Shown piece by piece: positions 26,196 through 35,450 of a DNA stretch of 46,935 nt; the first letter of the stretch is position 1; each line of letters begins with the position of its first letter. A program made the translations under genes and the position numbers. Source of the stretch: Fusobacterium_C necrophorum_A (lineage in GTDB: Bacteria; Fusobacteriota; Fusobacteriia; Fusobacteriales; Fusobacteriaceae); assembly GCF_004134945.1 (NCBI RefSeq), contig NZ_SBAP01000022.1:1-46935 (forward strand), given 5' to 3'. The notes under the pieces were generated by a model. It did no database searches. It was not told the DNA's origin and saw nothing but the letters and a program-made list of their open reading frames with translations.

Positions 26196-28457
26196 CTAAA
26201 AATGATATCCAAAAGTGATTTCAAATACGGGAGCATGGTATTTTTGGGTTCTTCCAACGGAGAACAAAATGGGTCCCATAAAAGTATCAAGGCCGATTCC
26301 CGCTCCAAATCCGCTTAAGGAATCCTGATGATTATGAAGGTCATAATATTGTACATAGTGATATCTTCCCAGCAAGCTGAAATTATCAAACATATGATAT
26401 TGTAATCCTGTTCCGACCGTCCAGTATTCCTTTGCAAGTATCGAGTACACAGGCATTCCGACGAAGACAACCGAATTTCGAAAAGGATAAAAACCTCCTA
26501 TTTTAAAATATTCGTTTACAGGCATGTTCGTTCCTCGCATTTTTCCAAAAGAAGCAGAGCTAAGAAAGCTTATCTTCGGAGTTATGGGAGTAAAAGTATC
26601 CGCTTTTACTTGATAAGCTAAAACATCTACGGAATGTTTATTGAAACTGTTTTTTGTAAAGCCTCGAGCTTGTACATAAAGACCTTCCGAAGGGAAGTTC
26701 GTTCGATTGGAACTATCCTTTTGTATACGGAGTTCCGTTCCAAACAAACGATAATTTTGTTTAAATTCCGGAACGGATTTTTTTCCTTTTTCATAACGAT
26801 AGGAAGACATCATAAGACCAGCTTCAAATTCTATTATCCATCGTCTTGCGAGTTCTGTTCCTATCATAGCGCTGACTCCTAGCTTCTGTGTGGAGTATAT
26901 ACTTGTATTTTTACCATTTTGATATTGAAATAAGGGGTCTTTATGTATAAAAATTTTTCCTTGTCCATAAATGGAATTCTCTTCAAAGCGATGAATGGAA
27001 GTAGTATAAAAATCAATTTTCGGATATTCGGATACTTCAATTCTGCTTCCGATATGATTGGTATAGTTTCGTAAAAAGATAGGAACATTGAAAGAGATAT
27101 TCATACTACCACCATAATGGGATGTATAGGAAATACCTGCATTCATAGCGACGGCTTTTTTTTCATGAACATCAAAATGTATCGTATTCCCTTTGACTTG
27201 GTAATGAATTTTATCGACATAGGTATTTGCATAAATTTTTCGTGTCCATACTTCCAAATCTTTTTTACTGTATAAATTATTTTTAGGTTTTGGATCGAGG
27301 GACTGAATTTGTTGCAAACTAATAATTTCGTTTTTTGTTACCGCTATCTTTTGAATATAAATAGGTTTTTCATACAACTTTTTATTTTTTATTTCTTGAA
27401 AACGTTCTTCATTTCGCAATTTTTTTAGGATATTATCATGTTTGTGAGCAGCGTTTTCTCCTTCTTTCACTAAAACATCCAAATTGTTGAAATTAACAGT
27501 ATTATGATCTTTCACATCAGGAACGATTAAAATATTTGCTAACTGTTTGTGTAAGGCTGTAGAGCGGTTTCCGGTATAAGATGAAATTTTATCGATAATT
27601 GAAACAATATTGGAGTCTTCATTGATCTGTGAAGCATCTGCAGTAATATCAACTCCAATCACAATATCCGCTCCCATAGCAATGGCGACATCGACAGGAA
27701 AATTATTCACAACTCCTCCGTCTACATAATATTCTCCATTGTTTTCGACCGGGGAAATAAAAGCGGGGATTGCCATACTGCTAAAAATAGCTCTTGAAAG
27801 ATCTCCATGGTTTAAAATTTCTTCCTTTCCTGTTTGAAGATTGGTAGAAATAGCTCGAAAGGGAATTGGTAGCTTGTCAAAATCTTCGATTCCATTTGCT
27901 CCTGCAAAGATGTCTTTCAATTGGAAGTAAATATTTTGGCCGTTTAGAAATCCCATAGGAGTGGAAATATTCATTTGTTTATCCATATGAAGTTGTAAGG
28001 GATATTTTTCATTGGAAATACTGTTTTCTATCGTTTTTAAGGATTTATCTTTGGAGTCTGTCAACAGCTTCCCGAACTTTAATCCAAAGACCAGTTTTTC
28101 AATTTCATCAGGACTATATCCGATGGAATACATAGCACCGACAATACTCCCTATGGAAGTTCCTATTATCATATCAATAGGAATATGATGTTGTTCTAAT
28201 ACACGTAATACTCCAATATGCGCGGCTCCTTTTGCACCACCGCCACTTAATACCAAGGCTATTTTGGGATTTTCACGATGTACTTCCCTTTGAATTTTTT
28301 GTTTTAATCGCTCATATTCTTCTTTTTGTTTTAAAAGTTTGGCAATTTCCTGATCCAAGGCTGAAAGTCTTTGTTCTTGTGTTTGCCATCCGTCTGCAAA
28401 ACAACATAGAAAGGTGGTAAGAAAAAGAACATAGAGAATGGATAATTTTCGAAGCAT
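26196..28457 (-). CDS. fplA: Patatin-like phospholipase with C-terminal outer-membrane barrel (type Vd autotransporter)
   Basis: A 753-residue surface phospholipase A1 like FplA of Fusobacterium nucleatum. In order: signal peptide (about 1-21), a charged coiled region (about 27-60), the patatin domain with oxyanion GGGAKGAAHIG (72-82), nucleophile GTSIGS (Ser101) and catalytic Asp246 in YVDGGVVNNFP, a POTRA-like region around KNEIISLQQIQSLDPKPKNN, and a BamA/TpsB-type beta barrel that ends in aromatic FEITFGYHF, the outer-membrane insertion signal. Family knowledge says it cleaves host-type phospholipids at the cell surface. Transcribed alone, divergent from the ABC-F gene. Confidence 0.93.
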   Translation of the reverse strand: MLRKLSILYVLFLTTFLCCFADGWQTQEQRLSALDQEIAKLLKQKEEYERLKQKIQREVHRENPKIALVLSGGGAKGAAHIGVLRVLEQHHIPIDMIIGTSIGSIVGAMYSIGYSPDEIEKLVFGLKFGKLLTDSKDKSLKTIENSISNEKYPLQLHMDKQMNISTPMGFLNGQNIYFQLKDIFAGANGIEDFDKLPIPFRAISTNLQTGKEEILNHGDLSRAIFSSMAIPAFISPVENNGEYYVDGGVVNNFPVDVAIAMGADIVIGVDITADASQINEDSNIVSIIDKISSYTGNRSTALHKQLANILIVPDVKDHNTVNFNNLDVLVKEGENAAHKHDNILKKLRNEERFQEIKNKKLYEKPIYIQKIAVTKNEIISLQQIQSLDPKPKNNLYSKKDLEVWTRKIYANTYVDKIHYQVKGNTIHFDVHEKKAVAMNAGISYTSHYGGSMNISFNVPIFLRNYTNHIGSRIEVSEYPKIDFYTTSIHRFEENSIYGQGKIFIHKDPLFQYQNGKNTSIYSTQKLGVSAMIGTELARRWIIEFEAGLMMSSYRYEKGKKSVPEFKQNYRLFGTELRIQKDSSNRTNFPSEGLYVQARGFTKNSFNKHSVDVLAYQVKADTFTPITPKISFLSSASFGKMRGTNMPVNEYFKIGGFYPFRNSVVFVGMPVYSILAKEYWTVGTGLQYHMFDNFSLLGRYHYVQYYDLHNHQDSLSGFGAGIGLDTFMGPILFSVGRTQKYHAPVFEITFGYHF

Positions 28458-28475
28458 GGTACTTTCCTCCTTTTT

Positions 28476-28505
28476 TTCACAATAACTAATAGTTCATTAT
28501 ATAAT
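28476..28505 (+). promoter_or_regulatory. Putative promoter of the ABC-F gene
   Basis: TTCACA (28476-28481), 18-nt spacer, TATAAT (28500-28505). A second TATAAT lies at 28516-28521 with a weaker -35. Both are in the 98-nt divergent gap with the autotransporter gene. Confidence 0.5.
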
Positions 28506-28555
28506 ACGAATGTGTTATAATACAAGAGAAAATAAAAATGAGGAAGGTTTCTAAC

Positions 28556-30466
28556 ATGGCATTGCTACAGGTTAACAATTTATATATGGGATTTTCGGGG
28601 ACATGTTTATTTCAAGATGTTACTTTTTCGATTGATGAAAAAGATAAAATAGCATTGATTGGAATGAATGGTGCCGGAAAAACGACTCTTGTGAAAATCT
28701 TACTGGGTTTGGAATACAGTGAAGTGAATCCGAAAACGCAGCAAAGAGGAACGGTTTCTATGAAAAAAGGAATGAAGATCGGATATTTATCTCAAAATCC
28801 TAAATTAGAAGCGGAGAATACAGTTTTTGAAGAAATGATGACGGTATTTACAGAATTGCAAAAAATATATCAAAGGATGCAGGAAATCAATGTGTCTTTG
28901 GCAAATGATCTTGGAAATAGTCAGGAATTGCTGGAAGAATTAGGAGAAATAGGAGCCTATTATGAACAGCACGAAGGCTATGCTGTGGAATATCGAGTGA
29001 AACAGATTTTACGAGGTTTGAGTTTAAAAGAAGAACTTTGGGAACAAAAAATAAAAAATTTATCCGGGGGACAGCTTTCCAGAGTGGCTTTGGGAAAAAT
29101 TTTATTAGAAGAACCGGATTTATTGGTCTTGGATGAGCCTACCAATCATTTGGATTTAAATTCAATTGCCTGGTTGGAAAAAACCTTGAAATCTTATCCC
29201 AAAGCTATTTTTTTAGTGTCTCATGATGTATATTTTTTGGATCATGTTGCCAACCGAATTTATGAAATTGAGGGAAAAACGTTAAAAACCTATCCCGGAA
29301 ACTATACGGATTTTGTTATTCAGAAGGAGGCATACCTCTCAGGAGCCGTCAAGGCATATGAAAAGGAACAGGAAAAAATTCAGAAAATGGAAGAGTTTAT
29401 ACGAAGATATAAGGCGGGAGTAAAGTCGAAACAGGCTCGAGGAAGAGAAAAAATTTTAAATCGAATGGAAAAAATGGAAAATCCCGTTATCACTACGAAA
29501 AAAATGAAGTTAAGATTTGATACGGACTTACAAAGTGTCGATTTGGTACTGGAGTTGAAGAACTTATCAAAACGTTTTTCGGGAAGAAGATTGTTTGAAC
29601 ATTTGGATTTAAAGCTATATCGTGGAGAACGAGTGGGAATTATTGGAAAAAACGGAACGGGAAAATCTACCTTATTAAAAATCATAAATTCTTTGGAAAC
29701 GGAAAGTGGAGGAAGTTTTTCGATTGGAGAAAAGGTCAAGATTGGATACTATGACCAAAATCATCAAGGATTGGGACTTCATAATAATGTGTTGGAAGAA
29801 TTGATGTATCATTTCACTCTTTCGGAAGAAGAAGCAAGAAATATTTGTGGAGCTTTTTTATTTCGGGAAGATGATATTTATAAAAAGATCTCCGCTTTGA
29901 GTGGAGGAGAGAGAGCCAGAGTTGCGTTTATGAAGCTGATGTTGCAAAAACCTAATTTTTTAATCCTTGATGAACCGACCAACCATTTGGATTTATATTC
30001 ACGTGAAATTTTAATGAATGCCTTAGAAGAGTATCCTGGAACTCTGTTAGTTGTTTCCCATGACAGAAATTTTTTGGACCAAGTTGTGACAAAAGTGTAT
30101 CAGATAGAAGAAACCGGTTTTTCTGTATTTCATGGAGATTACAGCAGCTATTTGGAGGAAGAAAGTGAAAAGAAAGAAAAAACCAATGAGGGAAGTTTGA
30201 GCTTTGAAGAACAAAAAAGGCAAAGAAATCGAATGGCTAATTTAGAGCGAAAGGTCAAAAAACTCGAAGAAGAAATTTCAAAATTGGAAGCCGAAAAATC
30301 TCTTTGTGAAAAGGACTACGAGGAAGCGGGAAGAAAAAATGACTTGGAAGCCCTTGTAAGTTTGCAGAAAATATTAGAAGAATGGGATGAAAAAATACTT
30401 CAAAAATTCGAAGAATGGGAAAAATTGGAGGAAGAACTTCATCAAAATACGGTATCCACTTTTTGA
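28556..30466 (+). CDS. ABC-F family ATPase (ribosome-associated type)
   Basis: A 636-residue soluble protein with two ATP-binding cassettes and no membrane domain. Cassette 1 has Walker A GMNGAGKT (36-43), signature LSGGQLSR and Walker B LLVLDEPTNHLD. Cassette 2 has GKNGTGKST, LSGGERARV and FLILDEPTNHLD. The linker between them is long and charged, and the C-terminus (about the last 80 residues) is coiled coil. ABC-F proteins act on the ribosome, in translation or antibiotic protection; Uup/YdiF-like housekeeping members are the closest in layout. The ATG at 28556 is preceded by GAGGAAGG, better than the ATG at 28538. Confidence 0.9.
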   Translation: MALLQVNNLYMGFSGTCLFQDVTFSIDEKDKIALIGMNGAGKTTLVKILLGLEYSEVNPKTQQRGTVSMKKGMKIGYLSQNPKLEAENTVFEEMMTVFTELQKIYQRMQEINVSLANDLGNSQELLEELGEIGAYYEQHEGYAVEYRVKQILRGLSLKEELWEQKIKNLSGGQLSRVALGKILLEEPDLLVLDEPTNHLDLNSIAWLEKTLKSYPKAIFLVSHDVYFLDHVANRIYEIEGKTLKTYPGNYTDFVIQKEAYLSGAVKAYEKEQEKIQKMEEFIRRYKAGVKSKQARGREKILNRMEKMENPVITTKKMKLRFDTDLQSVDLVLELKNLSKRFSGRRLFEHLDLKLYRGERVGIIGKNGTGKSTLLKIINSLETESGGSFSIGEKVKIGYYDQNHQGLGLHNNVLEELMYHFTLSEEEARNICGAFLFREDDIYKKISALSGGERARVAFMKLMLQKPNFLILDEPTNHLDLYSREILMNALEEYPGTLLVVSHDRNFLDQVVTKVYQIEETGFSVFHGDYSSYLEEESEKKEKTNEGSLSFEEQKRQRNRMANLERKVKKLEEEISKLEAEKSLCEKDYEEAGRKNDLEALVSLQKILEEWDEKILQKFEEWEKLEEELHQNTVSTF

Positions 30467-30542
30467 GGAGAAAAAGAAGAGAGGGTAAAAGCTATCAATA
30501 AAAAAAGGAAACTCTCAAAATGTATAGTGTAATTTTAAAAGT

Positions 30543-30573
30543 GGGGTGCGGACATTTCTTTCGTCTGCACCCC
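30543..30573. terminator. Stem-loop between convergent genes, probable terminator
   Basis: GGGGTGCGGAC (30543-30553) pairs with GTCTGCACCCC (30563-30573), 11 bp with one G-U, loop of 9 nt. It is GC-rich against the surroundings and lies between the ends of the ABC-F and YkvI-type genes. The T-run is weak on both sides (CACTTTTAAAATT on the minus strand). Confidence 0.6.
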
Positions 30574-30653
30574 TTCCCTAAATTTTGGGTTTGATTTTGC
30601 ACTGCCACAGGAATATTCCCTTTTGAATATAAGAGTATTTTGACATGGTATTT

Positions 30654-31775
30654 TTATTTCGTAGCAGCTTTTTTATTTTTTATGATACCCAAAACAATGG
30701 TTGGTATGATTAAGAAAAAGATAGATAAGATTCCAAGATATCCATATCCCTTAATGATTAAAGTGTTCAGTCCTACTAAGGAAAGCAATATGGAAATAAT
30801 CATTGCTGCAACGGAGATTATCATTCGGCGCTTTGTAATCTCTCCCAGATGATTGAGGAATTTTGAATTTTCATATCTTGTTACTATACCGAAGACACAG
30901 CCCACTCCCGTAGAAACAAATGCCAGAAACAATGTAATGGAATATGCCCATAATAATAGGCTACTGTTTAACTGCTTGATGATTGCCAGAATTGGTAGTG
31001 TTTCTTCTTGAATTAGGGATAGCCAGGCCAGCATCATAAGGCATGACATGGTTATCATAATTCCGTTTAAAACAATTCCTATTACAGTAAATTCTTTGAT
31101 GGATTTTTTAGTGCTAAGAGGTCTTCCGGCTCCTAACATAATGGCTAACACCAATGATTGAAAGCCGGCATATCTTAATGCATTGTATAATACAACGGAC
31201 ATGGGGGCGGTCACCGGTTTTATCGTAAAAATATTTGATAATTCATGAGCATTGGCTTTTAATCCTGCAATGGTTACGATAGATAGAAATATCAGGATTA
31301 AAATAGTTATAAGAGAAGAAGCTCTTCTCACAAGATTTGCTCCGAAAATAGTAAGAATGAAAAATATAATTCCTGCAATCAACACTCCTATGACATATTC
31401 GAGTTGGAATAAATTTTTAAACAACTCCGCCGAACCTGCAATGGATGCTCCGGTTGCCACGATTGTCAGTAATAAATACGCTATGTCAAAGATGTAGGCA
31501 GGAATTTTTCCATAAGGGGCATAAAGTTTTTCCATCCAGTTATGATAATTGTATTCATCGGTGTTATGTGCAAATAATAATCCTTCATAGTAAATGAAGC
31601 CAATTAAGATAACAATAATCATTGGCAAAAATACAGAAGGATAGCCAAACTTTACGAAGAAGGTTCTCGTCTGATTTCCTGTAGCAAATCCTCCTCCGAC
31701 ATGTGCTCCAAACCAAACAGCTGCAACTCCAAATGTTGTACTTAATGATACATTCACTTTCTCATGTTCTTTCAT
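30654..31775 (-). CDS. YkvI-family membrane transporter (APC-like)
   Basis: A 373-residue membrane protein with about ten helices. The N-terminal AAVWFGAHVGGGFATGNQTR is typical of the YkvI/COG3949 family, which is distantly related to amino-acid/sodium symporters. The substrate is unproven. It is the last gene of the dehydratase/Etf operon, so import of the fermented amino acid or hydroxy acid, or export of a product, is a reasonable inference. An AT-rich 10-bp hairpin (31789-31812) sits in the gap just before it. Confidence 0.75.
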   Translation of the reverse strand: MKEHEKVNVSLSTTFGVAAVWFGAHVGGGFATGNQTRTFFVKFGYPSVFLPMIIVILIGFIYYEGLLFAHNTDEYNYHNWMEKLYAPYGKIPAYIFDIAYLLLTIVATGASIAGSAELFKNLFQLEYVIGVLIAGIIFFILTIFGANLVRRASSLITILILIFLSIVTIAGLKANAHELSNIFTIKPVTAPMSVVLYNALRYAGFQSLVLAIMLGAGRPLSTKKSIKEFTVIGIVLNGIMITMSCLMMLAWLSLIQEETLPILAIIKQLNSSLLLWAYSITLFLAFVSTGVGCVFGIVTRYENSKFLNHLGEITKRRMIISVAAMIISILLSLVGLNTLIIKGYGYLGILSIFFLIIPTIVLGIIKNKKAATK

Positions 31776-31881
31776 ATTACCTCCCTTTTTTAATAAATTT
31801 ACATTTATTAAATCTTATATTGGATTTTGTTTGCAGTTAATTGTGTAAACTCATAAGCACCTGTTTTTCATTTTCTGTTTT

Positions 31882-33015
31882 CTATTTTAGAAGATAGCCT
31901 GCAATTACCATTTGTTGTATTTGGGATGTTCCTTCATAAATAGAAGTGATTCTGGCATCTCGGTACATTCTTTCAATAGGATAATCCTTGATATATCCAT
32001 AGCCTCCATGCAATTGCAATGCCCAATAAGCGACCTCATTGGCTATTTCTGCCGCATAATATTTTGCCATGGAAGATTGCAGTCCCGGTTTTCCTCCTTC
32101 GTCTTTTATCTTTGCAGCATCATAGACAAGGAGTCTTGCAGCTTGAACTTTCGTAGCCAGTTCCGCAATTTTAAACTGTGTATTTTGAAATTTGGAAAGC
32201 GGTTTTCCGAATTGTTTTCGTTCTTTGACGTATTTTATCGCCTCATCCAGAGCTCCCTGTGCTATTCCGAGTGCCTGAGCGGCGACTCCGATTCTTCCAT
32301 AATCAAGAGTATTCATCATAATCTTAAAGCCCTTTCCTTCTACATCCAAAAGATTTTCTTTGGGAACTTTGACATTATCTAAAACAATGTCAGAGGTGAT
32401 GGTTCCTCGAATTCCCATTTTATTTTCATGAGCCCCCACGGACCACCCTTCCGTATTTGCATCCACAATGAAAACGGAAATTCCCTTTACTCCTTTTGTT
32501 CTATCCGTCATAGCGGAAATAATTGCAAAATCTGCTATCGGAGCATTTGTAATGAAACATTTTCTACCATTCAGTACATAATGATCCCCTTCCCATCTTG
32601 CTGTTGTAGTTCCTGAAGCGGCATCGGAACCTGCTCCCGGCTCCGTTAATCCGAAACATCCTATCTTTTCTCCTAGAGCAAGAGGTTTCAAATACTTTTG
32701 TTTTTGTATTTCCGTTCCAAAGTTAAGTAGAGGCAAGGCAACCAAAGAAGCCCCTGCTGTGATAAAGGTTCCTGTGGAAGCGCATCTTTTTGAAATTTCC
32801 TCCATAATAATGGCATAAGAAACATAGTCCGCTCCTGCACCACCATATTCTTTTGGAATAATAGGACTGATGAATTGGTATCTTGCTAATTTTTCCATAA
32901 TATCTTTTGGGATACATCCTGTCTCATCTACATGTTCAGGATAGTCTGCCATTTCCTTTTTTACAAATTCTCTCACATTTTGTCTTAATAGCTCTTGTTC
33001 CCTTGTTAATTTCAT
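31882..33015 (-). CDS. Acyl-CoA dehydrogenase (enoyl-CoA reductase role)
   Basis: A 377-residue FAD enzyme of the short-chain acyl-CoA dehydrogenase/Bcd type. Signatures are CFGLTEPGAGSDA, FITNAPIADFAI, GFKIMMNTLDYGRIGVAAQA, and the C-terminal YRDARITSIYEGTSQIQ with the catalytic glutamate at E361. Beside etfBA and a dehydratase, it most likely runs in the reducing direction, converting the enoyl-CoA product to acyl-CoA, as AcdB does in Clostridioides difficile leucine reduction. The 10-nt gap from the dehydratase beta gene supports co-transcription. Confidence 0.9.
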   Translation of the reverse strand: MKLTREQELLRQNVREFVKKEMADYPEHVDETGCIPKDIMEKLARYQFISPIIPKEYGGAGADYVSYAIIMEEISKRCASTGTFITAGASLVALPLLNFGTEIQKQKYLKPLALGEKIGCFGLTEPGAGSDAASGTTTARWEGDHYVLNGRKCFITNAPIADFAIISAMTDRTKGVKGISVFIVDANTEGWSVGAHENKMGIRGTITSDIVLDNVKVPKENLLDVEGKGFKIMMNTLDYGRIGVAAQALGIAQGALDEAIKYVKERKQFGKPLSKFQNTQFKIAELATKVQAARLLVYDAAKIKDEGGKPGLQSSMAKYYAAEIANEVAYWALQLHGGYGYIKDYPIERMYRDARITSIYEGTSQIQQMVIAGYLLK

Positions 33016-33025
33016 TCTCTCCTCC

Positions 33026-34153
33026 TTACAATATTTCAGAAAAAGCCTGAATTCTTGTTTTTATCTGTTCCGGGTTTCTATCCTGTTGATCAACCTCAAT
33101 GGATAAAACCTTATGTCCTAAAGCCTGAAGGTCCTGCATCCATATCGGCATATCGAATTCATCCAAATCTGAGAATTTAACGGATGCATAGATGGCTCCA
33201 TCCGCGTTTCGTTCCTCGCATAATTCCGCACTTAACTTTCCTCTTAATTTGAACGGATCATAGGCAGCTGTAAATCCTTCAATATCTCTCCACTGCTTTG
33301 CCATTTGTTCCAGAGAATTTTTTCCTTCCTGCGGCACATCCGTTCCATATTGTACGGATTCCTGTACTAGAGAATCTCCTACGATTCTCATTCCATGTTC
33401 TTCCAAAATATCCAGTATTCTTCTGTCATCCAACATGATTCCCGTAACTACAATTCTCTTTCCCGGATATTTTTCTTCCGGCAGTTTTTTTAATTCTTCA
33501 TTCAATTGTTTTATAAGAGAAAGATGTTCCCTTTTTGGCATAAAAAATGCACTCTTAAATACCACACTTCTCTCTCGATTGTTCACGGTATTAGGATGTG
33601 TGGATGCCAGTTTATCAAACTCTCTCATGGCAGCTCTGTGTTCGTTATACAGTTGAATACTCCTTTGAATCTCTTCTTCTTCAATTTTACTTCCTCTAAT
33701 TTTCTCCAACTCTTCTTTGACACTTTTTAATTCTTCCTCCAAATATTCCATTCCGCATGGAAGTTTTCGGTTTTGAGGATATGCCATAAAGATAAGAGGA
33801 ATATTTTTGACTCCCGCTCTCCAATTTTGACTTAGGGAAATTAAGGAGTCCGTCATACCGGGAATAATAACTCCACTTAACATATTGTATGTTCCGTTCA
33901 ATCCCAGTTCCATAATTGCCATTACCGCCGATGCACAGAATGGTGGAAAATACTCTTTGGCCAAATTTATTTCAATATCATAGCTTCCCCATAATCCAAC
34001 CGGTAACATTCCCGCTGCATCCACCAGTTCTTCCGGTCCAAATAATGGAATCATTCCGATTGCTTTTATATTCTTTTTTTCGATATAGTCACAAACTGTT
34101 TTTTTAGGATTCAAAGCGATTTCTTCACATTGTTTTAAAAGATTTTTAATCAT
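33026..34153 (-). CDS. 2-hydroxyacyl-CoA dehydratase, beta subunit
   Basis: A 375-residue HadC/HgdB-type subunit (2-hydroxyacyl-CoA dehydratase family, iron-sulfur). Wording such as IGMIPLFGPEELVDAAGMLP, PPFCASAVMAIMELGL and the late RIVVTGIMLDDRRILDILEE is typical; the cysteine in PPFCAS is a likely cluster ligand. With the alpha subunit it removes water from (R)-2-hydroxyacyl-CoA by a ketyl-radical mechanism after one-electron activation by an ATP-driven activator. The gene overlaps the alpha gene by 8 nt. Confidence 0.9.
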   Translation of the reverse strand: MIKNLLKQCEEIALNPKKTVCDYIEKKNIKAIGMIPLFGPEELVDAAGMLPVGLWGSYDIEINLAKEYFPPFCASAVMAIMELGLNGTYNMLSGVIIPGMTDSLISLSQNWRAGVKNIPLIFMAYPQNRKLPCGMEYLEEELKSVKEELEKIRGSKIEEEEIQRSIQLYNEHRAAMREFDKLASTHPNTVNNRERSVVFKSAFFMPKREHLSLIKQLNEELKKLPEEKYPGKRIVVTGIMLDDRRILDILEEHGMRIVGDSLVQESVQYGTDVPQEGKNSLEQMAKQWRDIEGFTAAYDPFKLRGKLSAELCEERNADGAIYASVKFSDLDEFDMPIWMQDLQALGHKVLSIEVDQQDRNPEQIKTRIQAFSEIL

Positions 34154-35363
34154 TTTTTGCCTCCTTATGTTGTTCCATTATTTCAAGAAAACCTTGAAGT
34201 CTTGTTTCAAACTGTGCTTCTGAGAAGCCTCTCGGATCAGCCTGATCTCCTGCAAAGCCTGAATATGGTAATTTTGTATCCTCGGCCACTCTTCTTGCCA
34301 TTTCATATTGGATAAAACTCATAAGTTTACAGCTTCTGTTCATATGGTATAGTGCCCCCACACAATTTCCATCAGCCAATGCTTGTTCTCTGTACTCCAC
34401 CATTCTTTCAAGATTGACATTGTTAAACATGGAACTGTAAGCTCTTGCCAAACCTTCCAAATCATTTTTTTCATATATCAGTGCCCAAGCGTAGGGATAT
34501 ACACTTCCTGTCATGTTTACTCCGTACTTTGCCAGAGTCTTCATTTTATAGCCGATATAAGGCCAGCATGGGATTCCTTCCATCATGATTCGATACTTTT
34601 CTTCCCCTTTAAATGTTGTTTTTCCTGTTCTGGCATTTTCTTTCAGTTCTTCAATTAAAAGTTTGAAAGCTTCCGTGGTTTCTTTTTTTCCTCTATAACA
34701 AACAATCATTGCCATATAGGTAAATAAATCGAAACCATTCATTGGAGAAGGATAGACATCTTTGGAGAGCTGCATGGATTCTTTCCACAGCTTTCCATTT
34801 TCAGAGGATATCGCCATGACTTCTTCCAATTTTTTAGGATCAAATTTTTTTCCTGAAATTTCTTCCAATTGTTTGATTCCATGTTGAAATTGTCCCACAA
34901 AATATTTAATTCTTCTTTCGGAGACTTCATATTCGTTATTAAAAGGAGTATCTATCATAATCAGAGGAATATTCAATTCTTTTGCAAGATTTTCATACCA
35001 TTTTACAATCATACTGCATATATTATTACAACAACATACGAAGTCGGGTTTCGGCATATTGATATTCTCCGAACCGCTTTCTAAAAAACCGAAATTTGTT
35101 CTTGCATAGGCACACAAATCGATAGAGTACCCTTTACTTTCTGCAATTTCCTGTAATTTTAAAGATTCTCTTTTTGCGGCAAGCCCTGCTGCTTGATTTT
35201 CCGGAAAACAAAGCGGTAAGCCGAAACATTCCACAAGCTCCTGCGGGAAGACGGAGGCGGACCAACCAACAGGGATTCCCTTCGCTTTTGCATCCCATGC
35301 ATCTTTATATGACTGTGCCAATAAACCATTCACTACCTGAACTGCACTTTTCTTTTCTTCCAT
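34146..35363 (-). CDS. 2-hydroxyacyl-CoA dehydratase, alpha subunit
   Basis: A 405-residue HadB/FldB/HgdA-type subunit. The N-terminal IPVGWSASVFPQELVECFGLP aligns with the beta-subunit start, as expected for paralogous halves. The cysteine-rich DFVCCCNNICSM holds likely [4Fe-4S] ligands, and LYHMNRSCKLMSF is another family segment. The chain-length specificity (lactoyl, 2-hydroxyisocaproyl, phenyllactyl or 2-hydroxyglutaryl) cannot be read off safely. No activator gene (HadI/HgdC type, ASKHA ATPase) is in the cluster. Confidence 0.9.
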   Translation of the reverse strand: MEEKKSAVQVVNGLLAQSYKDAWDAKAKGIPVGWSASVFPQELVECFGLPLCFPENQAAGLAAKRESLKLQEIAESKGYSIDLCAYARTNFGFLESGSENINMPKPDFVCCCNNICSMIVKWYENLAKELNIPLIMIDTPFNNEYEVSERRIKYFVGQFQHGIKQLEEISGKKFDPKKLEEVMAISSENGKLWKESMQLSKDVYPSPMNGFDLFTYMAMIVCYRGKKETTEAFKLLIEELKENARTGKTTFKGEEKYRIMMEGIPCWPYIGYKMKTLAKYGVNMTGSVYPYAWALIYEKNDLEGLARAYSSMFNNVNLERMVEYREQALADGNCVGALYHMNRSCKLMSFIQYEMARRVAEDTKLPYSGFAGDQADPRGFSEAQFETRLQGFLEIMEQHKEAKND

Positions 35364-35450
35364 TCATACATCACCCCTTACAAAACCCGTTCCAATATTT
35401 TGTATTCCTTTCCATTTTATGTACCGTTTTACTCCCCAGATAAAAAATTT

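Noticed and set aside
30590..30625. A cobalamin riboswitch fragment (CACTGCCACAGG)
   Set aside because: Only a short resemblance to the B12 box, no other conserved element, and it lies after two converging genes.
31912..32382. A 156-codon plus-strand frame
   Set aside because: It lies wholly opposite the acyl-CoA dehydrogenase gene, has no ribosome site and is cysteine/phenylalanine-rich in the manner of antisense reading.
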